NCBI RefSeq assembly: GCF_002563635.1
Contig: NZ_PDIZ01000001.1
Span: forward strand, 248,001-312,000
Direction: 5' to 3'
Length of the DNA: 64,000 nt
Origin: Bacillus sp. es.036
GTDB lineage: Bacteria; Bacillota; Bacilli; Bacillales; Guptibacillaceae
Shown here: in pieces, positions 35,884 through 43,986 of the stretch
Layout of the letters: every line of letters begins with the position of its first letter
Position numbering within the stretch: position 1 is the stretch's first letter
Program-made: the position numbers and the translations under genes
The notes under the pieces: generated by a model
Told to the model about the DNA's origin: nothing
Seen by the model: the letters and a program-made list of their open reading frames with translations, nothing else
The model's database searches: none

Positions 35884-36381
35884 ATGGAAAAAAGACCACG
35901 AATTGAGGTTGATAAGACGTTAATTCAAAAAGGGTTTGAGTTGGCGACACTTACATTTCTTTTTCTAAGCATCGTTTATCTTTCTTTGGAATGGTCGGGC
36001 ATACCTAATCGCGTTCCCATCTATTTTAATGCGACTGGTGAAGCGGATAATTGGGGTTCAAAAACGGCGATCATTCTTTTCCCAATGCTTGGTATGTTGA
36101 TCTGGGGATTTTTCACTGTTCTTGAACGTTATCCTCATAGGTATAATTATGTGGTGAAAATCACAGAGGGTAATGCAGCTCTACAATATCGAAGTGCCGT
36201 TGTACTCATGCGTTTTTTGAAAAATACGATCGCGCTTTTGTTTGCTTATTTAACAGTGGAATGTGTGCAGATTGCAAAAGGGGTTGGAGAAGGTCTGACT
36301 TGGTGGGTGATGCCACTCTTTCTTACGATGATCTTTAGTGCGATTATTCTTTATATTGTGCATTCGATTAGGTGGAGATAG
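35884..36381 (+). CDS. DUF1648 membrane protein
   Basis: 165 residues. SGIPNRVPIYFNATGEADNW is the DUF1648 signature, followed by two further helices (about 60-80, 100-125, 135-160). B. subtilis relatives include SdpI-like and YhgE-neighbour proteins, but the function here is unknown. AAAGGAGAGATTGCGT before ATG 35884; TTG 35878 is too close to the site. Confidence 0.85.
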   Translation: MEKRPRIEVDKTLIQKGFELATLTFLFLSIVYLSLEWSGIPNRVPIYFNATGEADNWGSKTAIILFPMLGMLIWGFFTVLERYPHRYNYVVKITEGNAALQYRSAVVLMRFLKNTIALLFAYLTVECVQIAKGVGEGLTWWVMPLFLTMIFSAIILYIVHSIRWR

Positions 36382-36539
36382 AAAATAATCTGTGGAAACT
36401 TCTATTGAAAAAAGTAAAGCGCATACAGGTTAAATTCGTGAACAATTCGATGATTTTTCGATGAAAATCCAAAAAAAATCTACAGAAATTGCCCTTCTGT
36501 GTATGGTATAGTGGAGAAGAAGTTTAAACTAATTACATA

Positions 36540-36641
36540 TGTATGTAATCCATACAGTTAATCGAGTGAGGTTGCCTTAAGTAAAGGTCATTAAGGCTAG
36601 CTGAACCAATCGGGATAAACGAAAGATAAAGGAGCTACGCT
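36540..36641 (+). promoter_or_regulatory. Leader of the PRPP-synthase paralogue
   Basis: GTATGGTATAGT at 36503-36514 looks like an extended -10. The following ~100-base leader contains the stem GCCTTAA..TTAAGGC (from 36575) just before the coding region, and no T run. It does not match any riboswitch class I know. Confidence 0.35.
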
Positions 36642-37586
36642 ATGCTACGCCATGAAGAAGATGTGAAAGTGTTCGCTTTAAACTCAAATCCGGAGTTGGC
36701 TCAAGAAATTGTTGAGACGCTTGGAATTCAAGTTGGGAATTGTTCCGTTAAGCGATTTAGTGACGGTGAAATCCACATGAACGTTGAGGAAAGCATCCGT
36801 GGTTGCGATACATACCTTGTCCAATCCATCGCAGGCTCAGGAAACGACTATTTGATGGAACTCTTGATCATGATTGATGCATTAAAACGAGCATCTGCTA
36901 AAACGATTAATGTTGTTTTACCTTATTACGGGTATGCGAGACAGGATCGTAAAACAGGACCAAGACAGCCAATTACCGCAAAGTTGATTGCGAATATGCT
37001 AGAGCGTTCTGGTGCAACTCGCGTGTTAACCATTGATTTACATGCCAATCAAATTGAAGGCTTTTTCAATATCCCAGTTGACCAGGTTTCTGGTATTCCA
37101 ATCCTTGCTGAATACTTTGAGAACAAAAATTTGGAAAATGTTGTTGTTGTGGCACCTGATAATAGCAGTGCGCTTCGTGCACGTAAATTAGGGTCAATGC
37201 TAGATGCACCAATCGCTCTGATTGATCGTCGCTCTTATGACACAGGAGAACCATCCACTGTGAACGTCATTGGCGATGTGAAAGGAAAAACAGCCATCAT
37301 CATTGATGATATGATTGATACTGGTCGAAACGTAACGTTCACCTCTCGCATTCTTGAGGAAAACGGTGTGAAAGATGTGTACGCTACATTTACCCACGCT
37401 GTTCTTTCTGGTCATGCAACGGAAGAAATTGCTGAATCAAACATTAAAGAAGTGGTTGTAACGAATACCATCTCTCTTCCAGATTCAGAAGATCTTGATA
37501 AAATTAAAGTTCTATCGATTGCTCCGCTACTTGCTGAAGCGATTCGAATCGTTCAGGAAAAGCTTTCGATTAGCCAAATTCGATAA
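36642..37586 (+). CDS. Ribose-phosphate pyrophosphokinase paralogue with altered catalytic loops
   Basis: 314 residues, full length for class I PRPP synthase: FALNSNPELAQEI, VKRFSDGEIHMNVEESIRG, YYGYARQDRKTGPRQPITAK, DLHANQIEGFF. But the loop normally SPDHGGVTRARK reads APDNSSALRARK, the flexible catalytic loop IDKRRPRPN reads IDRRSYDTG, and the PRPP loop DDIIDTAGT reads DDMIDTGRN. So the Lys/Arg of the flexible loop and the DHGG motif are changed. It is not in a gcaD-prs-ctc context and is likely an accessory paralogue, possibly regulatory or with another activity. Confidence 0.85.
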   Translation: MLRHEEDVKVFALNSNPELAQEIVETLGIQVGNCSVKRFSDGEIHMNVEESIRGCDTYLVQSIAGSGNDYLMELLIMIDALKRASAKTINVVLPYYGYARQDRKTGPRQPITAKLIANMLERSGATRVLTIDLHANQIEGFFNIPVDQVSGIPILAEYFENKNLENVVVVAPDNSSALRARKLGSMLDAPIALIDRRSYDTGEPSTVNVIGDVKGKTAIIIDDMIDTGRNVTFTSRILEENGVKDVYATFTHAVLSGHATEEIAESNIKEVVVTNTISLPDSEDLDKIKVLSIAPLLAEAIRIVQEKLSISQIR

Positions 37587-37597
37587 CATGATGAAGG

Positions 37598-37625
37598 GAA
37601 CTGTTTAGAAGCAGTTCTCTTTTTT
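37598..37625 (+). terminator. Terminator after the PRPP-synthase paralogue
   Basis: GGAACTG pairs with CAGTTCT around a 7-base loop and is followed by TCTTTTTT. Confidence 0.75.
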
Positions 37626-37657
37626 ATTGGTGCAAGCGAAATTTAATAGGAAGTGAC

Positions 37658-38299
37658 TCATGATGGCGAGTCACTTCCTTCATTGATTTGAATTAAGCTT
37701 GCCTGAATGATGTACCGATCTGGTGCAGAGCCGAGGTAATCAAACGGATAGCACGTGGTGAGTGTGAGAGTGGGCGAATTCTTTTCCACAATGACGCTAC
37801 GATCATGCTCGTCTGTAATCCACGTTTTGCGGATTTGATATTCATACGTTGTATCGTCTAATGTGAGGTAGAGACGATCGCCTTTTTTAAGTTGGTCAAG
37901 ACCGTCAAAAACGGTATCACGGTGTCCTGCAAGGGCGGTGTGGCCTGCTTGATTTGGTAAAGTAGTGAAAGCTGTGTCATACATACCGACTCCCTGTTTC
38001 AACGTTTGTTCATCCGTTCCCCAGTAGATCGGGTAAAGGTATCCTAGTTGAGGGATCGTTAATTCACCGATTTTTTCTCCAGTTTTCGCTTTCATCTGTG
38101 GCGTGACGTCACTCGTCTGAACCACTTCTCGGTTCACTGTCTCTTGATAATCGGTTTCCTCCCAGTCTCTTGAAATAGCTTGAGCTTTTTCAGGTTGAAA
38201 CGTAGCAGCACTCTTCTGAGTCCACCATTCATAGCCGCTCCATCCGGTCACGGTCATGCCGATTATAATGAGTAGAATACTGAGTTTCTTAACCACCAT
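37658..38299 (-). CDS. srtD: Class D sortase
   Basis: About 213 residues: one N-terminal membrane anchor (LSILLIIIGMTVTGWSGYEWW), then the sortase barrel with catalytic His in TALAGHRDTVF, Cys in LTLTTCYPF and Arg in APDRYIIQ. B. subtilis YhcS of the same class joins LPDTS-type proteins to peptidoglycan. It follows its probable substrate gene in the same direction. Start ATG 38299 or GTG 38296 behind AAGGTGA. Confidence 0.92.
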   Translation of the reverse strand: MVVKKLSILLIIIGMTVTGWSGYEWWTQKSAATFQPEKAQAISRDWEETDYQETVNREVVQTSDVTPQMKAKTGEKIGELTIPQLGYLYPIYWGTDEQTLKQGVGMYDTAFTTLPNQAGHTALAGHRDTVFDGLDQLKKGDRLYLTLDDTTYEYQIRKTWITDEHDRSVIVEKNSPTLTLTTCYPFDYLGSAPDRYIIQASLIQINEGSDSPS

Positions 38300-38319
38300 C
38301 AATCACCTTCTTTAGAAAT

Positions 38320-38346
38320 CGAGATAGGCGATGGTCGCCTATCTCG
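38320..38346 (-). other. Intercistronic hairpin between substrate and sortase genes
   Basis: CGAGATAGGCGA and TCGCCTATCTCG form a perfect 12-bp stem with a 3-base loop but without a T run, so partial termination or mRNA processing is more likely than a full stop. Confidence 0.6.
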
Positions 38347-38363
38347 TCGGGATGGTATGTGTC

Positions 38364-38777
38364 TTAAGAATGAACGCGTCTTTTTAATAGTACCAGAGAA
38401 CCGAATGCTGCGATGGCAAGTCCAAGCAACATATAAACCGGATAGCTTGTCGCTGTATCGGCCATTTCAGCGCCTTCGCTGTCAGCTGCTTCTGAGCTTT
38501 CTTCGCTTGTCATTTCGTCATCGGAAGCTTCGCCGCTGGACGCTGTTTCTTCGTCAGAGGAATCGGAGCCGCTATAAGAAGAACCTTCACATGCCTGTCC
38601 ATCATTGTCACGGTCTAAGCCGCTTGGATCCGCATCAGGGTCATTGCTTTCATAATAATTTTGCGCTTCTTCTTGAGAAGAGAAGTCATCACAATTCTTA
38701 TCATCAGCTGCATACCCTACGTTTGTAAAGCCAAATACCAATAAGAAAGTTGCTAACAAAGAAACGAGCTTTTTCAT
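38364..38777 (-). CDS. Excalibur-domain surface protein, probable sortase D substrate
   Basis: 137 residues: signal peptide (about 1-23, cleaved after GYA), an Excalibur calcium-binding domain (KNCDDFSSQEEAQNYYESND then DADPSGLDRDNDGQACEG), a Ser/Glu/Asp-rich spacer, and a C-terminal sorting signal: MADTATSYP, a hydrophobic helix and KRRVHS. Class D sortases usually read LPDTA or LPDTS; here LP is replaced by MA. It is paired with the sortase gene, and secretion followed by cell-wall linkage is the likely fate. Confidence 0.88.
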   Translation of the reverse strand: MKKLVSLLATFLLVFGFTNVGYAADDKNCDDFSSQEEAQNYYESNDPDADPSGLDRDNDGQACEGSSYSGSDSSDEETASSGEASDDEMTSEESSEAADSEGAEMADTATSYPVYMLLGLAIAAFGSLVLLKRRVHS

Positions 38778-39026
38778 CTTCTTCCTCCCCGGATTAAGTA
38801 TTTTATTGCCATCCCTTGTTATATGGTAACAGCTTCCAAAGGAAAGATCATGTAATTTGTCAGAATTGATTGAATAAAGAGAATATTTTACTATAAGAGG
38901 GAAATAAATTTCACGAAGTTATGTGAAGGCAAGATATTTCATTTTTTAATTGATAGGTATGATTCAATTAGGCGATCGATTCGTTAGCTTCATATAAAGA
39001 GAAGTTAGTTGGATAGGAGAGAGAGA

Positions 39027-39407
39027 ATGAAGAAAGGACTAGTTCCTATAGGAATTGCCTGTTTATTAGCGCTCGGCGGAGGATCAGGCAGACGATCGTG
39101 AACATGAGGAAGGTCATGAGCATGGTCATGTAAGCATCTCACTTAAGAATGATGTGATGGATCCAGCTGTTCTTGTGACAACCGTAACCGAAGCAGGGGA
39201 GCCATTAACTGAAGCGAATGTGCGTTTTGAATACTGGCTAGAAGGAGAGAAGAAACATACCTACACAGATGCGGATGAGAACAGTGAGGGTGTGTATGAG
39301 GGATCTCAGAGATTTCCGAGCCAGGAACGTACACGCTGAAAGTTCATGTAGAGAAGGGGGAAGAGCTTCATACGCAACCTTATGTGCTTGAAGTCGCGGA
39401 GAAGTAG
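39027..39407 (+). pseudogene. YtkA-like domain protein, two compensating frameshifts
   Basis: Starts as a signal sequence (MKKGLVPIGIACLLALGG) behind GGAGAGAGAGA, then shifts frame to SAEDQADDREHEEGHEHGHV, VSISLKNDVMDPAVLV, ANVRFEYWLEGEKKHTYTDA, and shifts back near 39300 to EISEPGTYTLKVHVEKGEE, ending EVAEK and TAG 39405. Joined, this is a YtkA-like domain protein with a His-rich N-terminal part. Neither frame alone gives a working protein. Confidence 0.75.
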
Positions 39408-39416
39408 TAGTGAAAG

Positions 39417-39452
39417 AAAGGCGAAGTGGAGAAACTCCACTTCGCCTTTTTT
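39417..39452. terminator. Bidirectional terminator
   Basis: AAAGGCGAAGTGGAG and CTCCACTTCGCCTTT form a 15-bp stem with a 3-base loop, then more Ts. Confidence 0.9.
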
Positions 39453-39490
39453 CGACATTAATTGAGCTCGATCGGGTGGTGACAGGCACC
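39451..39490. repeat. GGTGACAGGCACC repeat copy
   Basis: TTCGAC at 39451 and CGGGTGGTGACAGGCACC at 39473-39490, the standard composite of the family. Confidence 0.8.
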
Positions 39491-39499
39491 ATTACACCA

Positions 39500-40243
39500 T
39501 TACCCCTTCAGCACGTGATCAATTGCGTGAGCAACGCCGTGCTCGGTGTAGTCTTTTGTGACCCAGTTCGCTGCTTCTTTGACGCGGTCTTGCGCATTGC
39601 CCATGGCAACGCCAAAGCCCGCTTCGCGGATCATCGCAATGTCGTTCATGCTATCTCCAACGGCCATTACGTTTTCCATTGAAAGATCAAGCCAGTCACA
39701 AACTTTCATAAGTGCAGCAGCTTTATTAACGCCAGACGGATTAATTTCAAGGTTTGTAGGGCTTGAATTCGTTACCTCGAAAGATTCATTCGCCATTACT
39801 TCATCTGTAATAATTTTGCGGATATCATCATCTTTAATATCAAAGCCAAATTTCAACCACGTGTAGTCATTGATTTCACGATCAAATGGTTTTTGCGTAT
39901 TGAATACACCTTCTGTTGTAGAAGACCAGAAATACACGTCATGCTTTACTTTTAATTCCCACAAACGTTCGACAAGCTGATAATCAAGGTGCGTGCTGTC
40001 GACAAGGTTTAATTCCTTATCATAGATCTGTCCGCCGTTTACTGTAACGAGATAAGCAGAATGACCAAGCTGTTCTGCAATATCACGACAGAACGGTAGG
40101 GAGCGCCCTGTACTTAATACGACATGAAGGCCTTTTTCTTTCGCTCGTTGAACAGCGGCTTCGTTTTCCTCTGACACCTCTCCGTCATGATTGACGAGTG
40201 TGCCATCCATATCTAATGCAATTAGTTTGATCTCTTTGTCCAT
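39500..40243 (-). CDS. Cof-type HAD-IIB phosphatase
   Basis: 247 residues. LDMDGTLV supplies the two Asp of motif I, STGRS is motif II, and GDSMNDIAMI is motif IV; a C2B cap lies between about 85 and 190. Members hydrolyse sugar phosphates, FMN or PLP; the substrate is unknown. Start ATG 40243, 8 bases after AGGAG; the upstream in-frame GTG is not needed. Confidence 0.92.
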   Translation of the reverse strand: MDKEIKLIALDMDGTLVNHDGEVSEENEAAVQRAKEKGLHVVLSTGRSLPFCRDIAEQLGHSAYLVTVNGGQIYDKELNLVDSTHLDYQLVERLWELKVKHDVYFWSSTTEGVFNTQKPFDREINDYTWLKFGFDIKDDDIRKIITDEVMANESFEVTNSSPTNLEINPSGVNKAAALMKVCDWLDLSMENVMAVGDSMNDIAMIREAGFGVAMGNAQDRVKEAANWVTKDYTEHGVAHAIDHVLKG

Positions 40244-40252
40244 CTCTACCAC

Positions 40253-40560
40253 TCCTATTTTTATCTACTCTCAGTTTAAACTAAATTGATGTCGAACTGT
40301 AGTATTTGCAACTTGGAACTTTTTTCAGATTTATCGATTATACCATAGATCGCCAGAATCATTTTTTGACAAAAAGAGGAAGTGAACGAGATTGCTTCAG
40401 CTAATTATGTGCACTAAAAAAATTTATAAGGAATTTCCAAAAATAAGTTTTACCGTTTGAAATTCGAGGAACTGAAAAAGTGGACTGTTCGTATCACCAA
40501 TTTGGTGAAGCAGCTGCCTCAGAAGCTGAGGAAACATATCGACCAAAGAGGTGAAAGAAA
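40253..40560 (+). other. Leader region of gltS with two hairpins
   Basis: No gene. TTGACA at 40367 lacks a convincing -10. Two perfect hairpins stand one after another just before the gltS ribosome binding site: CACCAA-T-TTGGTG (40495-40507) and CCTCAG-AAG-CTGAGG (40515-40529). No T run follows. Function not evident. Confidence 0.45.
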
Positions 40561-41988
40561 ATGAATCCAGAACAAATCGGATTCGCGTTGTTGTATATCG
40601 GTGTTTTTCTTCTAATAGGGAAGATCATTCGTTTGAAAGTAAAGGTCTTACAGAACTTATTCTTACCTTCCTCCATTATCGGAGGATTTGTCGCATTGCT
40701 TCTCGGACCACAGGTGCTCGGGAAGATCATGTTAAATTTTGTTTCGGAAGATCATTTTCTTGCGAGTGGAATGATGACAAATACAATTATAGAAGTATGG
40801 TCTGCATTGCCAGGGTTAATGATTAACGTTGTCTTTGCCTCATTATTTCTTGGTGCAACGATGCCAAAGCTACGTGATATCTGGACGTTCGGTGGACCCC
40901 AGCTAGCATTCGGCTGGGCAATTGGCTGGGGCCAATACGTAATCGGGCTGCTCGTAGCCATTTTTATTCTTACACCGTTTTTCGATATTCCAGCAATGGC
41001 TGGAGCATTGATTGAAGTTTCGTTTGAAGGTGGACACGGCACCGCAGCAGGGATGGCAAGTACGTTTGAAGAGCTTGGCTTTGAAGAAGCTTTTGACCTT
41101 GCGATCGGTCTTGCGACGGTAGGTGTTCTTTCTGGTGTTGTTTTCGGTATTATTCTCATTAACTGGGCAGTACGTCGAGGCAAAACCAAGGTGATCAAAG
41201 ATGTGAATGGTTTCTCTGACCTTCGTAAACAGGGAATCATGGAATACCAAAATCGTGAACCAGCAGGTAAAATGACGACTCGTCCTGAGTCGATTGAACC
41301 TCTATCGTTTCACTTATCAATTGTGATGCTTGCGATACTGATCGGTTGGTTAATTCTTCAGGGGTTAATCGGTCTAGAGAGTATTACGATTACAAACTGG
41401 ACGGGCTCAAGTTTTATGAAGTATATCCCGCTCTTCCCAATCGCGATGTTCGGGGGAATTATTCTTCAAGTCTTCTTCAGTAAGAAAGATAAATACAACC
41501 TTGTCGATCGTCGCATGATCAATCGAATTCAAGGACTTGCACTTGATGTATTGATCATCACTGCGATCGCCACAGTGTCGCTCGACGTGATTGGTGAATA
41601 CCTTGTGCCATTCCTTATTCTTGCGGTTGCAGGAATAAGCTGGAATTTATTCGGCTTCCTAATGCTTGCGCCGAAGATTATTCCTGACTACTGGTTTGAA
41701 CGAGGCATCGGTGACTTTGGTCAATCGATGGGTGTGACAGCAACAGGCTTGCTTCTTATGCGGATCGTTGATCCTGATAATGAATCCCCTGCATTTGAAG
41801 CATTTGGTTACAAACAGCTTGTTTATGAACCATTCCTAGGAGGAGGATTAGTGACGGCACTATCCGTTCCGTTCATCGTGCAGTTCGGTGCGGTAACAGG
41901 ACTGATCTTCGCTGTGGTTATGGTGATAGTCGGGATTGTATCGGGTATTTATTATTTCGGTAAAGGAAAGCATATTAAAAATAACTAA
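40561..41988 (+). CDS. gltS: Sodium/glutamate symporter, GltS (ESS) family
   Basis: 475 residues, about twelve helices. The re-entrant loop motif GGHGTAAGMA in the first half, and IGDFGQSMGVTATGLLLMR in the second half, are characteristic of the glutamate:sodium symporter family. An extra hydrophilic loop (about 210-245, NREPAGKMTTRPE) sets it apart from the shorter GltS of E. coli. Ribosome binding site AGAGGTGAAAGAAA. Monocistronic with a terminator. Confidence 0.9.
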   Translation: MNPEQIGFALLYIGVFLLIGKIIRLKVKVLQNLFLPSSIIGGFVALLLGPQVLGKIMLNFVSEDHFLASGMMTNTIIEVWSALPGLMINVVFASLFLGATMPKLRDIWTFGGPQLAFGWAIGWGQYVIGLLVAIFILTPFFDIPAMAGALIEVSFEGGHGTAAGMASTFEELGFEEAFDLAIGLATVGVLSGVVFGIILINWAVRRGKTKVIKDVNGFSDLRKQGIMEYQNREPAGKMTTRPESIEPLSFHLSIVMLAILIGWLILQGLIGLESITITNWTGSSFMKYIPLFPIAMFGGIILQVFFSKKDKYNLVDRRMINRIQGLALDVLIITAIATVSLDVIGEYLVPFLILAVAGISWNLFGFLMLAPKIIPDYWFERGIGDFGQSMGVTATGLLLMRIVDPDNESPAFEAFGYKQLVYEPFLGGGLVTALSVPFIVQFGAVTGLIFAVVMVIVGIVSGIYYFGKGKHIKNN

Positions 41989-41994
41989 TAGATG

Positions 41995-42030
41995 ACGCCA
42001 TTTCTGACTTCAGGAATGGCGTTTTCGTTT
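41995..42030 (+). terminator. Terminator of gltS
   Basis: ACGCCATTTC and GAATGGCGT pair around a 9-base loop, followed by TTTTCGTTTTTTT. Confidence 0.8.
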
Positions 42031-42144
42031 TTTTTGAAATGGAAGGAATTAGTGTTTTTTTAGGAAAGCAGAAGGGAAATGACGTTATGAAAAGAAGATG
42101 GTATAGAAGTATGATTGGGCTTGGATTTCGTCAGGAGGGATTCT

Positions 42145-42627
42145 TTGGGTACACCAGAACTTAGTCGTGATGACTTGAAACTTACGGAATTAAGCTATGT
42201 GAAAATAAACGCGCTAATTTTATTGATGATTTTACCTTTATCGATGATTGGGTATCAATTTGCTGTTTCGAATGAGGAGATGTTTTTCGTCTATGAGTGG
42301 TCGCTTGTTGTTCTAGTCTTGATTTCTTTTATACTTGCAGGAACTACGAGTATCATTTACAACAGTTCTAATACATGGCTTTCTTACGCCATTCTTAGTT
42401 TTGACCTCCAATTTGCTGTTTTTGGTTTATTTATGGGGCCATACACCTCTTATGAACTCTTCTTTGTTTATTATCTTTGTGCAGCGATCGCACTAATCAT
42501 TTTTATCATAACATTAAATAAGGTGAAGGTATTTCGATATGTTATTGTCATTTTTATTATCGTCACGGTTCTTTTAACGAGCTACATGCTGCTACTTCAA
42601 AGCTTGTGGGGGATGAATTGGATGTAA
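42145..42627 (+). CDS. Unrecognised five-helix membrane protein
   Basis: 160 residues from TTG 42145, which lies 5 bases after AGGAGGG. The first 20 residues are hydrophilic (GTPELSRDDLKLTELSYVK), the rest is five hydrophobic helices. Not recognised. A frame from ATG 42115 runs through the ribosome binding site and is rejected. Confidence 0.65.
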   Translation: MGTPELSRDDLKLTELSYVKINALILLMILPLSMIGYQFAVSNEEMFFVYEWSLVVLVLISFILAGTTSIIYNSSNTWLSYAILSFDLQFAVFGLFMGPYTSYELFFVYYLCAAIALIIFIITLNKVKVFRYVIVIFIIVTVLLTSYMLLLQSLWGMNWM

Positions 42628-42655
42628 GAAAAAGATTCAGAAAGGGTGATATAAA

Positions 42656-43012
42656 ATGGCGACAGCAAAGGAAAACTTTCTAAGGGCGTTCAATGAAGCG
42701 TTTATTAGCGGGGATCGTGACGTTGTGCTCGCGAGTGTGACAGATGATGTCCAATGGCACCTCATTGGTATGGAGAAGATCGAAGGGAAGAACGATTTTG
42801 AAAAGGCATGGGATCGTATGCCTCCACAAGATGAAGCGAAACTGATGATCGATACCATCATCACCCATGGTGTTACTGCAGCAGTCGAAGGGAAAATTCA
42901 GGTGGGTGAAAAAACCTACGCCTTTTGCGATACGTATCGTTTTAATCAATTTAAAGATGGGATTATTAAGCAAATTCATTCTTTTATCATCGAAGAGCGG
43001 GAGGGGATCTGA
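42656..43012 (+). CDS. SnoaL/NTF2-like protein
   Basis: 118 residues of the nuclear-transport-factor-2 fold: ENFLRAFNEAFISGDRDVVL, VTDDVQWHLIGMEKIEGKND, and the closing beta strands DTYRFNQFKDGIIKQIHSF. Such small cone-shaped proteins include polyketide cyclases and ketosteroid isomerases, but most have no known activity. Ribosome binding site AAAGGGTGATATAAA. It precedes the next small gene by 5 bases. Confidence 0.82.
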   Translation: MATAKENFLRAFNEAFISGDRDVVLASVTDDVQWHLIGMEKIEGKNDFEKAWDRMPPQDEAKLMIDTIITHGVTAAVEGKIQVGEKTYAFCDTYRFNQFKDGIIKQIHSFIIEEREGI

Positions 43013-43017
43013 AGCAT

Positions 43018-43221
43018 ATGTTGAACAAATCATGGGTGAACTATCTGATCGGGTGCTTATTACTCCTATCATCTGCGAGGTCTTTGGATTCGCTCATTCA
43101 TAAAGGGTACGGATTATTAGGATTTCATTTCATTTCGTTTACCGGATGTCTCCTAGCAGGTTTCTATTATTTCTATGAAGGCTATTGTCTTTATAAGAAA
43201 AATCGCAGTGAAACAATGTAA
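43018..43221 (+). CDS. Small two-helix membrane protein
   Basis: 67 residues, hydrophobic parts about 8-20 and 33-55, tail YKKNRSETM. Not recognised. Shine-Dalgarno sequence GGGAGGGG lies within the end of the preceding gene, so the two are probably co-translated. Confidence 0.7.
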   Translation: MLNKSWVNYLIGCLLLLSSARSLDSLIHKGYGLLGFHFISFTGCLLAGFYYFYEGYCLYKKNRSETM

Positions 43222-43384
43222 GTAAAAGGCGAATCTTTTAGTCTAGTAAAGTAGTACAAAATTCGACCTTATTTATTAGAATCTTCTAAACTATTGTTTA
43301 AAATTCGTAAAAATCGGTTAAACTGTAATTAATCGCATAGAAAACGTAGAAGCGTTTCTATCAATATGAATGGAGGATTGGATG

Positions 43385-43582
43385 ATGGAGAATCGAAAAG
43401 TCTACCAAAATCAGATTTCGGAAAAAAGACAGGAAATGGTCGCGCAACTACTCGAACACATCAATGCTTCCAGTATCGAACAAAAACAAGATATATTAAA
43501 AAAAGAAATTGACCAGGCGCTCGATTGTCGCGACCGTGAAACGTTTATGCAGTTAACTGATCGTCTTAATTCACTCACATAA
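43385..43582 (+). CDS. IDEAL-domain small protein
   Basis: 65 residues: MENRKVYQNQISEKRQEMVA, then ILKKEIDQALDCRDRETFMQ and LTDRLN. The C-terminal half fits the IDEAL domain (named for its Ile-Asp-Glu-Ala-Leu core), found in small Firmicute proteins such as YozD and YpiB. Cytosolic, helical, function uncertain. GGAGG, 8 bases upstream, selects ATG 43385. Confidence 0.75.
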   Translation: MENRKVYQNQISEKRQEMVAQLLEHINASSIEQKQDILKKEIDQALDCRDRETFMQLTDRLNSLT

Positions 43583-43653
43583 TGAAAAAGTTGGTATATA
43601 TGTTAAACCGCTTGCTTATAATCTAGTAATCAAACACTCAGGAGGAGATGTTG

Positions 43654-43827
43654 ATGCTAGATTTAGCGGCGGTTTTTTATGTTGTGATGGAATGGATAAA
43701 TGAAAATAAAGGGTACAAGCTCCAATCCGTCTTTCTTTTCGGTGGCCTTGGTCTATCATTTGTGACATATTTTCTCTGGTTCATAAAAAAGGGCTATAAA
43801 ACGGTCGGAATCGTTAAGAATGGCTGA
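43654..43827 (+). CDS. Small membrane protein
   Basis: 57 residues (MLDLAAVFYVVMEWINENKG, then a hydrophobic helix SVFLFGGLGLSFVTYFLWFI and KKGYKTVGIVKNG). AGGAGGAG ends 6 bases before ATG 43654. Not recognised, but the ribosome binding site and helix-plus-basic-tail pattern favour a real gene. Confidence 0.6.
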   Translation: MLDLAAVFYVVMEWINENKGYKLQSVFLFGGLGLSFVTYFLWFIKKGYKTVGIVKNG

Positions 43828-43863
43828 GATGAGTGCGTATTTCGTCGTATGGGAGAGATCGAT

Positions 43864-43956
43864 TTCCGCGATATTTTCGTTAATTCCGCGAAAACATCCA
43901 GTAATTCCGCGAAAACATCCAGTAATTCCGCGGAAAAATCATTTATTCCGCGAAAC
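43864..43956. repeat. AATTCCGCG repeat cluster with tandem 21-base units
   Basis: Five TTCCGCG cores. Two perfect 21-base direct repeats stand at 43881-43901 and 43902-43922 (each beginning TAATTCCGCG), then a degenerate third at 43923 and a last copy at 43946. It is the reverse complement of the CGCGGAATT cluster at 3586-3662. Confidence 0.8.
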
Positions 43957-43960
43957 GACA

Positions 43961-43986
43961 AAAAAGACACCCTGAAGGGCATCTTT
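43961..43986 (-). terminator. Terminator of the DUF4352-like lipoprotein gene
   Basis: On the minus strand AAAGATGCCC pairs with GGGTGTCTTT, followed by further Ts. It overlaps the stop codon. Confidence 0.7.

Noticed and set aside
40752-41240. 162- and 115-codon minus-strand frames
   Set aside because: Both are shadows of gltS, whose motifs are intact.
42087-42164. 25-codon leader-like frame before the membrane protein at 42145
   Set aside because: Weak ribosome binding site and overlap with a clear Shine-Dalgarno sequence; no regulatory residue run.
43881-43944. CRISPR or plasmid iteron array
   Set aside because: The 21-base units are directly adjacent without spacers, and there is no replication initiator gene.
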